DNA of 64,000 nt from Spirochaetota bacterium (GTDB lineage: Bacteria > Spirochaetota > Brevinematia > DTOW01): contig JANXAC010000005.1 of the NCBI GenBank assembly GCA_025061835.1, forward strand, positions 10,507 through 74,506, given 5' to 3'. Shown in pieces: positions 18,530 to 27,810 of the stretch (positions are counted from its first letter, which is position 1; each line of letters begins with the position of its first letter). Position numbers and translations under genes: made by a program. The notes below the pieces were generated by a model, which saw nothing but the letters and a program-made list of their open reading frames with translations, was not told where the DNA came from and did no database searches.

Positions 18530-19480
18530 GTGAGGGATGTGGATGTTATAGCCATAGTTGGACCTACAGCGGTAGGAAAGAGTATTATTGCTCATCTTTT
18601 AGCAAGATATCTTCAGAAAAAAGGAATTCATTCAGAGATAATCTCGTGTGACTCAATGCAAGTGTATAGATACTTTGACGTAGGTACTAGCAAGATTGAG
18701 ACTGAATACAGAAGAGAATTTAATTACCATCTTATAGATATTTTAGAACCTGATGAAGGAAGGTTTAGTGCTGGTGAGTTTAGAAAACATTTTGATGAGA
18801 TTGTGAGTAGATTAAAGAGGGAGGGTAAGTTAGGAATTTTGGTGGGGGGAACCGGTCTTTATTACAAATCTGTCAAGGTAGGTATATTTGATGGACCTAG
18901 TGCTGATCATAGAATAAGGGAAGAATTATATAGGATTGCCAAAGAGAGAGGAGTTGAATTTCTTTACAACATCTTGAGGGAGATTGACAGTGAGTATTCA
19001 TACAAGATAAGCAAGAATGATCTAAAGCGAATAGTTAGGGCTCTAGAGGTTTTCAAGATAACTGGGGTTAAATTCTCTGAACTCCACAAAAAGCTTACAT
19101 CTCCGTCTCCGCATAAGATACTATCCTTCTTCTTGCTACCTGATAGGAAGGTTTTGTATGAGATGATCAATAATCGTGTTGACAGAATGATCAGCAGAGG
19201 TCTTATTGAAGAGGTTAGATGGATTGTTGATAGGTATGGTGAGAGTATATATCCTCTTTCGTCAATAGGGTATAAGGAGGTTGTGAGTTTTCTTAAAGGC
19301 ATGTTGTCATACGAAGAAATGGTAAATTTGATAAAGAAAAACACACGAGAATTTGCTAGAAAGCAGGTTATACTGTTTAGGAATACGATAGTAGATAAAA
19401 CAATATCTGTAGACTTAAATAATTACGGACCAGAACATTATGCAGAAGCAATACTCAATCAAGTTGTTTGTTATTTCTAG
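18530..19480 (+). CDS. miaA: tRNA dimethylallyltransferase MiaA
   Basis: MiaA adds a dimethylallyl group to A37 of tRNAs reading U-starting codons. Walker A is GPTAVGKS near residue 11, SCDSMQVYRYFDVGTSK lies near 39 in separate conserved blocks, and GGTGLYYKSV near 105. The length of 316 residues is normal. The start is a GTG with no Shine-Dalgarno; TATCAT ends eight bases upstream, which may be another leaderless start, but no convincing -35 is seen. No hfq or mutL is adjacent. Confidence 0.93.
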   Translation: MRDVDVIAIVGPTAVGKSIIAHLLARYLQKKGIHSEIISCDSMQVYRYFDVGTSKIETEYRREFNYHLIDILEPDEGRFSAGEFRKHFDEIVSRLKREGKLGILVGGTGLYYKSVKVGIFDGPSADHRIREELYRIAKERGVEFLYNILREIDSEYSYKISKNDLKRIVRALEVFKITGVKFSELHKKLTSPSPHKILSFFLLPDRKVLYEMINNRVDRMISRGLIEEVRWIVDRYGESIYPLSSIGYKEVVSFLKGMLSYEEMVNLIKKNTREFARKQVILFRNTIVDKTISVDLNNYGPEHYAEAILNQVVCYF

Positions 19481-19510
19481 ATGGATTAGTAGTAATTGAA
19501 ATGAAAATCT

Positions 19511-19972
19511 CTATTTGGGAATTTTCCAGAGTCTCTCAAGTGAGTAGTATTCTCTCAAATCTGGTGTCATTATATGGACAATTGTATGAAACAGGTCAAT
19601 AACGACCCATCCGCTTTCAGGGTTTATGTCTTTTGAGAGAACTGGAGTATTGGTTTTATATATAAACTCCATTATTTCATCAATCAGTGCTTGAATATGG
19701 TATTTGTTGTCTGCGCTAGCAATAACCATGTAGTCAAACTCTTGTGTAAGTTTTGAAGTATTTATGACTTCAATGTTTTCTGCTTTCTTTGAGGATAGTA
19801 GTTTTTTGATAGAATTAGCAAATTTACTGGGTGTAATTTGACTTGAGATGGTTTTCTTGATCTCGGAGCGTCTTTTAGTGATGCTTCTGGGGGTATTTTC
19901 TTTGATAGTTTGCTCTTCTAAAACGGATCCTTTTAATTCTTCGTTCTTCAAGTTTTTAGTAGATTTTTTCAT
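19511..19972 (-). CDS. rsfS: Ribosomal silencing factor RsfS
   Basis: RsfS binds L14 and prevents subunit joining when nutrients are scarce. The C-terminal 105 residues carry the RsfS fold: DYMVIASADNKYHIQALIDEI near residue 80 in separate parts, SGWVVIDLFHTIVHIM near 118, and REYYSLERLW near the end. The first 45 residues form a Lys/Ser/Thr-rich extension absent from the usual 110-residue form. The gene is monocistronic, convergent with miaA, and has no Shine-Dalgarno. Confidence 0.9.
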   Translation of the reverse strand: MKKSTKNLKNEELKGSVLEEQTIKENTPRSITKRRSEIKKTISSQITPSKFANSIKKLLSSKKAENIEVINTSKLTQEFDYMVIASADNKYHIQALIDEIMEFIYKTNTPVLSKDINPESGWVVIDLFHTIVHIMTPDLREYYSLERLWKIPK

Positions 19973-19980
19973 TCAATAGA

Positions 19981-20009
19981 ATCTTACTAAAAATCTATTC
20001 AGTTATCAA
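19981..20009 (-). promoter_or_regulatory. rsfS promoter, predicted leaderless
   Basis: On the minus strand TTGATA, a 17-bp spacer and TAAGAT end eight bases before the rsfS ATG at 19972. This places transcription start at about the start codon. Confidence 0.6.
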
Positions 20010-20042
20010 ATTGATGAAATTACTTTACAACAAATTCCAACT

Positions 20043-20072
20043 TTGAAACAATCTTTGAACCTCATTTATGAT
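20043..20072 (+). promoter_or_regulatory. lgt promoter, predicted leaderless
   Basis: TTGAAA (20043-20048), an 18-bp spacer and TATGAT (20067-20072) end ten bases before ATG 20083. The -10 box overlaps the alternative upstream ATG at 20068, so the start at 20083 is preferred. Confidence 0.55.
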
Positions 20073-20082
20073 AGGTTTAAGT

Positions 20083-20925
20083 ATGGAATATATAGTATTA
20101 CCTGTTTTTGAGAAGTATATTTTCAAGATTGGACTTTTTGGGACTACAATTGGTGCTACTTGGTATGGGACGATGTATGCTTTAGGATTTTTGATAGGTT
20201 ATCTCTTTCTAATTTATTGGTCAAAGAAGGGCAAGATAAGACTTTCAAATGAGAATATACTTGACATCGTATTTGTTGTATTTCTTGGGGTTATTCTAGG
20301 TGGTAGGTTAGGGTATGTGATATTCTATAACTTACCATACTATCTTGAAAATCCTCATAAGATAATAGCAGTCTGGGAAGGAGGAATGTCATTTCATGGT
20401 GGTCTTATTGGTGTAGTAGTAGCAGTTTCTATATATGCTGGTGTGAAGAGGTTTAACACATTTGATATTCTTGACCTTCTTTCAATTCTAGTTCCGATTG
20501 GACTAGGGCTTGGGAGGGTTGGAAATTTCATAAACCAAGAGTTGTATGGTAGAGTTGCAGAAGGAATACCATGGGCTATGGTTTTTCCAACTGACCCGAA
20601 AGGATTACCGCGCCATCCTTCTCAACTCTACGAAGCATTTCTAGAAGGACTAGTGTTATTCTTGATAATGTTTTTCACAAGAAATGTGAAGATGCCAGTT
20701 GGTGTCAGAAGTTCACTATTTGCTATATTTTACTCATTATTCAGGATAATATCTGAATTCTTCAGAGAACCAGATCCACAAATAGGATACATTCTAGGAT
20801 TTATGACCATGGGGCAGATATTGAGTTTTGTCCTATTGTTGGTTGGAGTAGTATTACTTATCTACTTCAAGAACCAGAATATACCTTCCAAAATTATGGT
20901 TTATGATAAGGTTTCAAAGAGGTGA
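20083..20925 (+). CDS. lgt: Prolipoprotein diacylglyceryl transferase
   Basis: Lgt attaches diacylglycerol to the lipobox Cys of prolipoproteins in the inner membrane. The product is about 280 residues with roughly seven membrane segments. SFHGGLIG near residue 100 and GLGRVGNFINQELYGR near 145 match the Lgt signature, and RHPSQLYEAFLEG near 180 is a conserved loop. Its presence agrees with several lipobox proteins in this window. It overlaps trkH by 23 bases. Confidence 0.95.
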   Translation: MEYIVLPVFEKYIFKIGLFGTTIGATWYGTMYALGFLIGYLFLIYWSKKGKIRLSNENILDIVFVVFLGVILGGRLGYVIFYNLPYYLENPHKIIAVWEGGMSFHGGLIGVVVAVSIYAGVKRFNTFDILDLLSILVPIGLGLGRVGNFINQELYGRVAEGIPWAMVFPTDPKGLPRHPSQLYEAFLEGLVLFLIMFFTRNVKMPVGVRSSLFAIFYSLFRIISEFFREPDPQIGYILGFMTMGQILSFVLLLVGVVLLIYFKNQNIPSKIMVYDKVSKR

Positions 20926-22675
20926 TTTAATACTGAGATTTATCACTGCTACATTTATTGTTTCAATCTCTTTAGTAATAATTTTACTGATTTCTTCAAC
21001 CTTGTTCTTACATCACAAAACAGTTGTTGAGATATTTTCATCATACGGTAGAGGTATAATCTTATTGTTACTCGCAGTCTTCATAATTCAGTTTCTAGCG
21101 AAAGTTTTTGAGTACTTTGCGGTTGGTAGAAAGGACTATGTTAGAAGACAAGTGATAGTTTTGTCTGTCCTTTTACTCATAATAACGTTTTTATCTATCT
21201 TCTCGTTCTTTCTCAAAACAGACAACTATAACGACATTCTTCTAGGATACATTATACCTATGTTTTTTATCTCAATAGTGGCTTTTTTTACACTAGTTGA
21301 TTTGATAAGGTTATTCTACATATATCCTTCAATACTGTTTGTTATAGTTTCTATCTTTCTTATCATAGTTGTAGCGGTTTTACTTCATCTTCCTATATCT
21401 TCTGCTACAGGTGAGCCTATACCTTTGATTGATACCTTCTTTGTAGCGACATCGGCTATATCTTGCACTGGGCTTTCAACGGTAAGTGTTGGTAGAGAAC
21501 TGTCTCTATTTGGTCAGATTGTTCTGATGCTTGCTATACAGACAGGAGGACTTTTGATAATCTTCATATCAACGGTTGGGATACTCTTCGGACTTCTTTC
21601 AGGAGATGCTATACTCAAGTTGAGAATGGCATCATTCTTTGAGATGAGTAGTGTAGTTCAAACTCAAAATCTCATACTGAAATTCTTTGCATTATCGTTC
21701 ACTTCGCAGATAGTAGTTGCAATGCTCATATATCCATACTTCTTTGAAGTAGAGAGGGATGAAGGTAAGGCTATATTCTACTCTCTGTTTCATGTCGTTT
21801 CTGCATTAAACAATGCGGGTTTTTCAACTTATGATGATAGTCTTGTTAGGTTCAATAATTATCCATACTTCCTTATGTTCCTGTCGTATCTCATATTATT
21901 AGGAAACACTGGTGTTATTGTAGTGATAGAAATATTTGACTATGTAGTCTCAAGGATCAAGAGATTTCTAAACCTTATAATGCATAGAAAGGATTTGAGT
22001 GTCAAGGGGTTATCTCTTTTCTCAAAGATAGTTTTGATAACACATTTTACTCTGATAGTTTTTGGGACTTTCTCTTTCTTTGTTTTTGAGGGGGATCATT
22101 TCTTGAGACAAGTTAAATATCCTCTCATAGATGCTTTGTTTAACAGTATATCCTTTAGAACCGCAGGATTTGCTTCTTTTGACTTTACGCAAGCAAAGGA
22201 TTCAACTTATCTATTCTTCTCTCTGCTTATGTTTATTGGTGGTGGCTCTATATCGGTTGCAGGTGGTATTAAGATGAATACGGTTGCTCTTTTTTTTATA
22301 GCAACTATTGTATTACTTAAGTCGTATCCATACCTTTATGCAATGAAGAGAGAGATTGATTTTTACTCTCTTATAAAAGCAAGTGCGGTTTTCGTAGGTG
22401 GAGTAATTATACTCATAACAGGTATTTTCATACTATACGAGATTATAAGGGAAGAGAGGTTTTCGAAGATAATATTTGAGATTACATCTGCCTTCGGTAC
22501 TGTTGGAACAAGTAGTGGTATAGTTAGCAAGGATCTATCGGTTCCTGCGAAGTTGGTTTTCATATTCATGATGTTTGTGGGGAAGATAGGGCTGATTACA
22601 TTTCTATCCATTCTCGCAAGAAAGCAACAGCGAAACATAGGTGTCTTTCCTAAAGAGAGGATTATCGTTGGGTAG
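20903..22675 (+). CDS. trkH: Trk/Ktr-type potassium uptake membrane subunit
   Basis: A 590-residue polytopic membrane protein of the TrkH/KtrB family for K+ uptake. The four pore-loop repeats are visible: TSAISCTGLSTVS near residue 190, SALNNAGFSTYDD near 300, SISFRTAGFASFD near 418, and SAFGTVGTSSGIV near 535. An extra N-terminal region of about 130 residues with four membrane helices precedes the core. It overlaps lgt by 23 bases and has no obvious Shine-Dalgarno. The cytoplasmic regulator TrkA/KtrA is not adjacent. Confidence 0.92.
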   Translation: MIRFQRGDLILRFITATFIVSISLVIILLISSTLFLHHKTVVEIFSSYGRGIILLLLAVFIIQFLAKVFEYFAVGRKDYVRRQVIVLSVLLLIITFLSIFSFFLKTDNYNDILLGYIIPMFFISIVAFFTLVDLIRLFYIYPSILFVIVSIFLIIVVAVLLHLPISSATGEPIPLIDTFFVATSAISCTGLSTVSVGRELSLFGQIVLMLAIQTGGLLIIFISTVGILFGLLSGDAILKLRMASFFEMSSVVQTQNLILKFFALSFTSQIVVAMLIYPYFFEVERDEGKAIFYSLFHVVSALNNAGFSTYDDSLVRFNNYPYFLMFLSYLILLGNTGVIVVIEIFDYVVSRIKRFLNLIMHRKDLSVKGLSLFSKIVLITHFTLIVFGTFSFFVFEGDHFLRQVKYPLIDALFNSISFRTAGFASFDFTQAKDSTYLFFSLLMFIGGGSISVAGGIKMNTVALFFIATIVLLKSYPYLYAMKREIDFYSLIKASAVFVGGVIILITGIFILYEIIREERFSKIIFEITSAFGTVGTSSGIVSKDLSVPAKLVFIFMMFVGKIGLITFLSILARKQQRNIGVFPKERIIVG

Positions 22676-22689
22676 GCGTATTGCGAACT

Positions 22690-22839
22690 TACTTTTATGG
22701 AAATATTACTTTTATTCCTTTCTTTTCTGCTAGCTTTTTTGCATCTTCGTATATAAAGTATGTTATTATCCTTTTCTCGCTAACCTTTCTTCCGACCTTG
22801 TGTTCATACTTAAAGATTTGTTTCTTTATGATTCTGTTT
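22690..22839 (-). pseudogene. Open frame without start codon downstream of surE
   Basis: Just after surE, in another frame, about 48 codons stay open and end in TAA. The peptide is lysine-rich and looks protein-like (segments KVGRKVSEKR, TYFIYEDAKKLAEKKG, VIFP). No ATG, GTG or TTG lies in frame, and a TAA precedes it. It may be the remnant of a gene, the product of a -1 frameshift at the end of surE, or a chance frame. I do not recognise the family. Confidence 0.3.
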
Positions 22840-23650
22840 AAGGTTTAGTACTGAAATAGGATTTCGTATAGTCAAGAGCCTTCCTAAAGCTCTCATAGAC
22901 TAGTATTTCATAATTCTCAAGTTGTTTGAAGGGATAATAGCTATACATCGTATAAGTTATATAGTTGTTTTTGTTTAGATAAATATCAGAGTCTGAAATG
23001 TCCAGATGTTCTCTAACTCCGCCATCAAGTATGTAATTACACTTTTCTTCATCGTCCGATGTAATCTCTTCTTTGATGTAGGATGTTTCAAAGTAGTATC
23101 TTTCGTAAGGTTTTGCAGGGCGAACTCCTTTTATGTCGCTAAATTTCGCTTTTGGGATGTTTATGTTTGGGAACACATCAACTGGTATCTGTTCAATAGG
23201 GTAGAAATCCACCAGTTTTGATATGAAAAGTGCTGCTTGTTTGAATAGATCGTTATCAATCTCATACCAACCTACATTTATTGACGATGATATAGCCCTT
23301 ACGCCGAGCATTGCTGATTCTCTTGCGGCGGAGAAAGTTCCAGAGTAGTAAATGTCAAGTCCTAGGTTAGGACCTAGGTTTATACCTGAAACTGTGAGAT
23401 CTATTTTTTCTTTCACAAGAGATAAAAACGCTATCTTAACACAGTCGGCAGGCATAGCATCTATTGAGTATATGTTTTCATCAATTCTTTTTAGGTTTAT
23501 ACTTCTAAACACTGTGATAGAATGTGATGCTCCACTTCTGTTGCCATCGGGTACTACAACAAAAACTTTGTGCTTTTTTGATAGTTCCTCGTAAAGCATT
23601 TTCAATATTGGGCTCTGTATCCCATCATCATTAACGAGTAGTATATTCAT
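22838..23650 (-). CDS. surE: 5'/3'-nucleotidase SurE
   Basis: SurE is a metal-dependent nucleotidase/polyphosphatase for stationary-phase survival. NDDGIQSP near residue 6 has the metal-binding Asp pair, SGASHSIT near 40 holds the conserved Ser, and SGINLGPNLGLDIYYSGTFSAARE near 93-116 (in separate motifs) contains the metal Asn. The length is 270 residues. A Shine-Dalgarno (AGAGGAG) lies before the ATG and the gene is 9 bases after the ManC-like gene, so they are likely cotranscribed. Confidence 0.93.
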   Translation of the reverse strand: MNILLVNDDGIQSPILKMLYEELSKKHKVFVVVPDGNRSGASHSITVFRSINLKRIDENIYSIDAMPADCVKIAFLSLVKEKIDLTVSGINLGPNLGLDIYYSGTFSAARESAMLGVRAISSSINVGWYEIDNDLFKQAALFISKLVDFYPIEQIPVDVFPNINIPKAKFSDIKGVRPAKPYERYYFETSYIKEEITSDDEEKCNYILDGGVREHLDISDSDIYLNKNNYITYTMYSYYPFKQLENYEILVYESFRKALDYTKSYFSTKP

Positions 23651-23659
23651 AAATCTCCT

Positions 23660-24961
23660 CTATCGCCCGTAAACATCTTGAAATCTAACAATATCATCTT
23701 CGCTCAGATATTCGCCTATCTGTATCTCTATTATCTCAAGAGGAATCTTGCCAGGGTTCTCTAAACGATGTTTTGCAGTCTTGGGTATAAATGTACTTTC
23801 ATTCTCCCTAATGTAGATTACATTATCGTTTATTGTAACTTTAGCAGTTCCTTTCACTACAACCCAGTGTTCGCTTCTGTGGTAATGGAGCTGAAGGCTT
23901 AGGGATTCACCAGGGTTTACGGTTATTTTCTTTATCTGGTAGTTAGGACCTTTATCTAACACTGTGAAACTTCCCCAAGGTCTGTAGTCGGTTATTCCTA
24001 CCTTTGCTTCTTCTCTATCCTTTATCACCGATAGTATGGATTTTTCAGATTTTTTGTTTGATACATAGACAACATCAGGAGTTTCTATTATGTCCAGATC
24101 CTTAACTCCTTCTGCTACAACAAGCCTTTTAGTTGATATTACTGTAGTGTTTTTGCTTTTGTGAATAGCAACATCACCTTTTATATAGTTGCCGTTTTTG
24201 TCTTTATCTAGGAGTAAGGATATGTCATCTAGATTGTCAATATCAATAACATCAACTTTCCAGTCATCAACTAGGATGTTTTCGGGGATTCTTGATATTG
24301 CATCCTCAAATTTTGCTCCGTCGAGTGTTTCATCTTCAATTATGCTTTCAATAGATTTTGAATACGCTCTTTGGATGATGTCTCTGAATACTGATAAGTA
24401 GGATATATACAGCCCAATATTGCTGAGATTTGAGGTTTTTGAGAATGAAAGGAATTTTTGTAGAGAAGAGTTATTAATTTTTTCGGTTAGTATCTTGTCT
24501 TTGAGGAGTTTTGCTTTACTACTAGCTATTGCTATGATTTTATTGGGGAGTAGTTTGTTGATGGTATTGTTGAACAATTTGGAGAAATTTTCCTTATCTA
24601 TTCTCCATATTTGGTCTGAGTTTGATATTGCTATGATTTCGCTATTACTGACTTCGTTTTGGATAAGGTTTAAGATAGCATAAGCTACTGCTTTAAGAGT
24701 TCCTCTAGCGTAAGGTTCTTGAAGGTGCTTTATGGGTTTGGTTTTGAATACTTCTATTGACTGAGATTTTATGAAAAACCTGCTATCCTGTGGTGCGACC
24801 GCAAGAATATCTTCGGCTGGAGATAATCCACTCCAAATTTCTAGAGTTCCCTCAAAAAGTGACTTATCAAATATTAACCTACTAAACTGTTTTGGAATGT
24901 TGTCTCTTGATATAGGCCATAGCGTTCTACCTTTACCACCACATAGAACAATAACTTTCAT
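23660..24961 (-). CDS. ManC-like mannose-1-phosphate guanylyltransferase / mannose-6-phosphate isomerase-type protein
   Basis: The protein has an N-terminal nucleotidyltransferase domain and a C-terminal cupin of the mannose-6-phosphate isomerase type II family. The cupin is well conserved: RPWGSFTVLDKG near residue 330, LQLHYHRSEHWVVVKGTA near 360. The N-terminal domain is divergent: the signature GGxGTRLWP reads GGKGRTLWP, and the expected substrate-binding SDH is SNSDQIW. The length of 433 residues is a little short of the usual 470. It may use GDP-mannose or another sugar nucleotide; activity of the transferase domain is uncertain. It is followed by surE after 9 bases and has no Shine-Dalgarno. 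Confidence 0.8.
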   Translation of the reverse strand: MKVIVLCGGKGRTLWPISRDNIPKQFSRLIFDKSLFEGTLEIWSGLSPAEDILAVAPQDSRFFIKSQSIEVFKTKPIKHLQEPYARGTLKAVAYAILNLIQNEVSNSEIIAISNSDQIWRIDKENFSKLFNNTINKLLPNKIIAIASSKAKLLKDKILTEKINNSSLQKFLSFSKTSNLSNIGLYISYLSVFRDIIQRAYSKSIESIIEDETLDGAKFEDAISRIPENILVDDWKVDVIDIDNLDDISLLLDKDKNGNYIKGDVAIHKSKNTTVISTKRLVVAEGVKDLDIIETPDVVYVSNKKSEKSILSVIKDREEAKVGITDYRPWGSFTVLDKGPNYQIKKITVNPGESLSLQLHYHRSEHWVVVKGTAKVTINDNVIYIRENESTFIPKTAKHRLENPGKIPLEIIEIQIGEYLSEDDIVRFQDVYGR

Positions 24962-24971
24962 ATTCTACGAA

Positions 24972-25001
24972 AATATAAAGTATCTCTCTTACCTAGTTCA
25001 A
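24972..25001 (-). promoter_or_regulatory. manC-like gene promoter, predicted leaderless
   Basis: On the minus strand TTGAAC, an 18-bp spacer and TATATT end ten bases before the ATG at 24961, with no Shine-Dalgarno between. Confidence 0.5.
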
Positions 25002-25246
25002 ATTGCTACATATTGTTGCAATAAATTCCACATTAGGTAAGTAGTCAAGATTTTAGACTCTTTGCTTACTCACTTCCTTAGGTTCTATGTAGTGTCGTTA
25101 GTTGTGAAAATTAACTTCATACTAGGACTTTTAGTTACTTGTTCTAAGAAGAATATTTAATCACACCTGATAGAGACTGTGAAGAAAAGAAAGAACTTTA
25201 CTCTGGCTGTGAATTTTAGAGTTTATTGTATAGTTAAATTAGTTTG

Positions 25247-25274
25247 TTGAGAACTCATTTTTATGTGTTATAAA
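25247..25274 (+). promoter_or_regulatory. rpsK operon promoter
   Basis: TTGAGA (25247-25252), a 16-bp spacer and TATAAA (25269-25274) lie about 95 bases before the rpsK ATG, leaving a real leader with a Shine-Dalgarno. Confidence 0.5.
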
Positions 25275-25368
25275 ATTAAATTTTAAAGGATATTACTTGT
25301 TTAAACCTTTCAATCCGAAATTGAATTTGAGTTGGGTTTTCTTTCAAAATTATGTTTTAGAGGTATGT

Positions 25369-25740
25369 ATGGCAAAGAAGAAAGATAAAAAGAAGGTATC
25401 TGAGGGTATTGTTCATATAAAATCAACTTTTAACAATACTATAGTTACGGTTACTGATATGAATGGGAATGTTATCTGTTGGGTTAGTGCAGGGTCTTCA
25501 GGTTTTAAGAACACTAAGAAGGGAACACCTTATGCAGCGCAAGTTGCTGCTGAGAGGGCTATAAAAGAAGCAATTAATTATGGCATAAGGGAAGTTGATA
25601 TTCATGTCAAAGGTCCTGGTCCTGGTAGAGAGACTGCTATTAGGTCTGTCATAGCTTCAGGAGTTAAGGTTAGAAAGATAAGAGACCTTACTCCTATTCC
25701 TCACAATGGATGCAGACCCAAAAAGAAGAGAAGAGTTTAA
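25369..25740 (+). CDS. rpsK: 30S ribosomal protein S11
   Basis: S11 forms part of the 30S platform. The product starts MAKKKDKKK, contains [11 protein letters not shown]-like [28 protein letters not shown], and the C-terminal [16 protein letters not shown] typical of S11. The ATG at 25369 has AGAGG upstream and gives 123 residues. A TTG at 25297 behind AAAGGA would add 24 residues that do not resemble S11. It is the first gene of a shortened alpha operon. Confidence 0.97.
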   Translation: MAKKKDKKKVSEGIVHIKSTFNNTIVTVTDMNGNVICWVSAGSSGFKNTKKGTPYAAQVAAERAIKEAINYGIREVDIHVKGPGPGRETAIRSVIASGVKVRKIRDLTPIPHNGCRPKKKRRV

Positions 25741-25749
25741 GGAGGTGTT

Positions 25750-26379
25750 ATGGGAAGGTATATCGGTCCTGTCTGTAGATTGTGTAGAAGAGAAGGTGTA
25801 AAACTATTCTTGAAAGGGGAAAAATGTCATACTCCGAAGTGTCCTCTTTCATCAAGAAAAAAGAAACCAGGTGAGCTACCTAAAAAACTCAAGCCTACCT
25901 TGTCAGAGTTTGGTTTGAGGTTCAGAGAGAAGCAGAAGTTGAGAAGGTTATACAATCTATCAGAAAGACAGTTGAGAAGGTTCTTGGATGTAGCACAGCG
26001 CAAAGGTGGTGTTATTAGTGATAATCTCGTATCACTTCTTGAGAGACGGCTTGATAATGTTGTGTATAGAGTTGGTTTTGCCAGATCAAGAAGAGAGGCA
26101 AGACAACTGGTATCTCATAAACACTTCAAGGTCAATGGAAAATATGTAAATATTCCTTCTTACCTAGTAAAACCTGGAGATATTGTTGATTTCACTCTTG
26201 AGAGTGAAGAGTTAGTTGAAAATGCAAAGAAAAAATCCCAAACTTACATACCTCAGTGGTTAAAACTTGATGTTGAAAAAAAGCATATAGAGGTTCTGAA
26301 CCTACCTCAAGGTCAGGATCTATCTTTAGACACTAATATAAATCTCTCATACATAATTGAGTATTATTCTAAGTTTTAG
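25750..26379 (+). CDS. rpsD: 30S ribosomal protein S4
   Basis: S4 nucleates 30S assembly and often represses this operon. The N-terminus contains four cysteines (CRLC, then C and C near residues 26 and 31) of the zinc-binding form. The S4 RNA-binding domain is RLDNVVYRVGFARSRREARQLVSHKHFKVNG near residues 100-130, seen as separate motifs. The length is 209 residues. GGAGG precedes the ATG. It follows rpsK by nine bases. Confidence 0.97.
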   Translation: MGRYIGPVCRLCRREGVKLFLKGEKCHTPKCPLSSRKKKPGELPKKLKPTLSEFGLRFREKQKLRRLYNLSERQLRRFLDVAQRKGGVISDNLVSLLERRLDNVVYRVGFARSRREARQLVSHKHFKVNGKYVNIPSYLVKPGDIVDFTLESEELVENAKKKSQTYIPQWLKLDVEKKHIEVLNLPQGQDLSLDTNINLSYIIEYYSKF

Positions 26380-26391
26380 TAGGAGTGGTGT

Positions 26392-27405
26392 ATGGATGTT
26401 ACTAGAGTTTTAGGCTTGTTTACATTTCCCAAGGAAGTTATATGTGATAGATCTTCTCTTACATCAAATTATGCTAAGGTAATAATAAGCCCTCTTGATG
26501 AAGGTTTTGGAACTACTTTAGGTAATTCTCTAAGAAGAGTGCTTCTGTCTTCTATTCCAGGTTATGCTATAAGTGCTGTTAAGATAGATGGTATTTTACA
26601 TGAATTCTCCCCAATAGAAGGTGCAAAGGAAGACTACATTGATTTCATACTATCTCTTAAACAAGTAAGACTTAAGCTGAACTCTGGACAAGATAGAAAG
26701 GAAGTTTTTATCTCCTTGGAAGGTGAGGGTAATTTCAAAGCAGGAGATTTATCTAGGTTTGACTCTGATATTGTTGTGTTTAATCCAGAGTTGGAATTAC
26801 TTACTCTTAATGAAGATGCAAGGTTGAAGATAAAACTTGTAATAACCTATGGTAAAGGGGCAATACTCGTGGATGAGATAGGATCAGAAAATGGAAACGT
26901 TGAAGTTGGATTAATTCCTATTGATGCTATATATTCTCCGGTAAAAAGAGCTAATTTTGATGTTGAGACAGTTAGGGTAAATAATGAAATTAAGGAAAAG
27001 TTAATCCTTGAAATTGAGACAGATGGTAGTGTCTCTCCGGTTGAAGCATATAATGTTGCTATTGAAGTTTTAAAGTCTTACGTCAGGTCTATTGCTGAAG
27101 TTTCCATAGGTGATATTAATATTTCAAAGGTGGAGGGTAGAGTAATAGAAGTTAGAGAGATCATTAAAAAACTCTCTGCTTCAATAGAAGAACTTAACCT
27201 ATCTGCGAAAACTTTCAACATACTCAAGGAGTCGGGTATAACAAAAATATATGACCTTGTTAGCAAGCATGAGGAAGAACTCAAGTTCAGAAGTTTTGGT
27301 AAGAAGTCAATAGAAGAAGTTAGGAAGAAACTTGACGAATGGGGTTTGAGTATAGGTATGCATTTACCTAAAGAGGTCGTTGAAGAATTTGAGAAGGGCT
27401 CTTGA
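26392..27405 (+). CDS. rpoA: RNA polymerase alpha subunit
   Basis: RpoA assembles RNA polymerase and contacts upstream promoter DNA. The N-terminal domain shows EGFGTTLGNSLRRVLLSSIPGYA near residue 36 in pieces, and the C-terminal domain has SAKTFNILKESGITKIYDL and FGKKSIEEVRKKL near 270-320. The length of 337 residues is normal. It is 12 bases after rpsD and overlaps nothing; rplQ begins 11 bases later. Confidence 0.98.
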   Translation: MDVTRVLGLFTFPKEVICDRSSLTSNYAKVIISPLDEGFGTTLGNSLRRVLLSSIPGYAISAVKIDGILHEFSPIEGAKEDYIDFILSLKQVRLKLNSGQDRKEVFISLEGEGNFKAGDLSRFDSDIVVFNPELELLTLNEDARLKIKLVITYGKGAILVDEIGSENGNVEVGLIPIDAIYSPVKRANFDVETVRVNNEIKEKLILEIETDGSVSPVEAYNVAIEVLKSYVRSIAEVSIGDINISKVEGRVIEVREIIKKLSASIEELNLSAKTFNILKESGITKIYDLVSKHEEELKFRSFGKKSIEEVRKKLDEWGLSIGMHLPKEVVEEFEKGS

Positions 27406-27416
27406 GGAGGTTGTTT

Positions 27417-27770
27417 ATGAGACACGGTAGTAAAGTCAAGAAGATTGGCAGATACAAAGAACATAGAAAATCTATGTTAAGAAACTTGTCAGTTTCTCTA
27501 ATAAAGAACGAAAGAATTGTAACTACTGTTGCTAGAGCGAAGTATTTAAGAAAGGTGGTTGAAAAACTTGTAACGAGGGCTAAAAAAGATACATTACATA
27601 ACATAAGATTTGTATTCATTTTCTTGAGGAACAAGAAGGATTTATTTAAACTATTTACGAATATAGCTGTTAGATATCTTAACAGACCTGGTGGTTACAC
27701 GAGAGTAGTAAGGTTAGGCATCTATAGAAAAGGAGATAGTGCTGAGCTTGCAGTAATAGAGTTTGTCTAA
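27417..27770 (+). CDS. rplQ: 50S ribosomal protein L17
   Basis: L17 lines the polypeptide exit tunnel area of the 50S. The product starts [21 protein letters not shown], in the MRH-start form of the family, and has [18 protein letters not shown] near residue 36 and [13 protein letters not shown] near 85. The ATG follows GAGGAGG. The length is 117 residues. Confidence 0.97.
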   Translation: MRHGSKVKKIGRYKEHRKSMLRNLSVSLIKNERIVTTVARAKYLRKVVEKLVTRAKKDTLHNIRFVFIFLRNKKDLFKLFTNIAVRYLNRPGGYTRVVRLGIYRKGDSAELAVIEFV

Positions 27771-27810
27771 TCTTCAAAATAATATTAATTTTTTACATCT
27801 GGAGGATTTT

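Larger units (their letters stand above)
24962..25368. other. Divergent intergenic region between manC-like gene and rpsK
   Basis: This gap of about 400 bases holds the two outward promoters described separately. The middle (about 25010-25240) is AT-rich with no gene or tRNA that I can see. In particular rpmJ and rpsM, usual upstream neighbours of rpsK, are absent. The rpsK leader of about 90 bases could fold but I find no clear S4-binding pseudoknot. Confidence 0.6.

Noticed and set aside
25297-25368. TTG start behind AAAGGA that would extend S11 by 24 residues
   Set aside because: The added residues do not resemble S11, and the ATG at 25369 has a good Shine-Dalgarno and the normal N-terminus.
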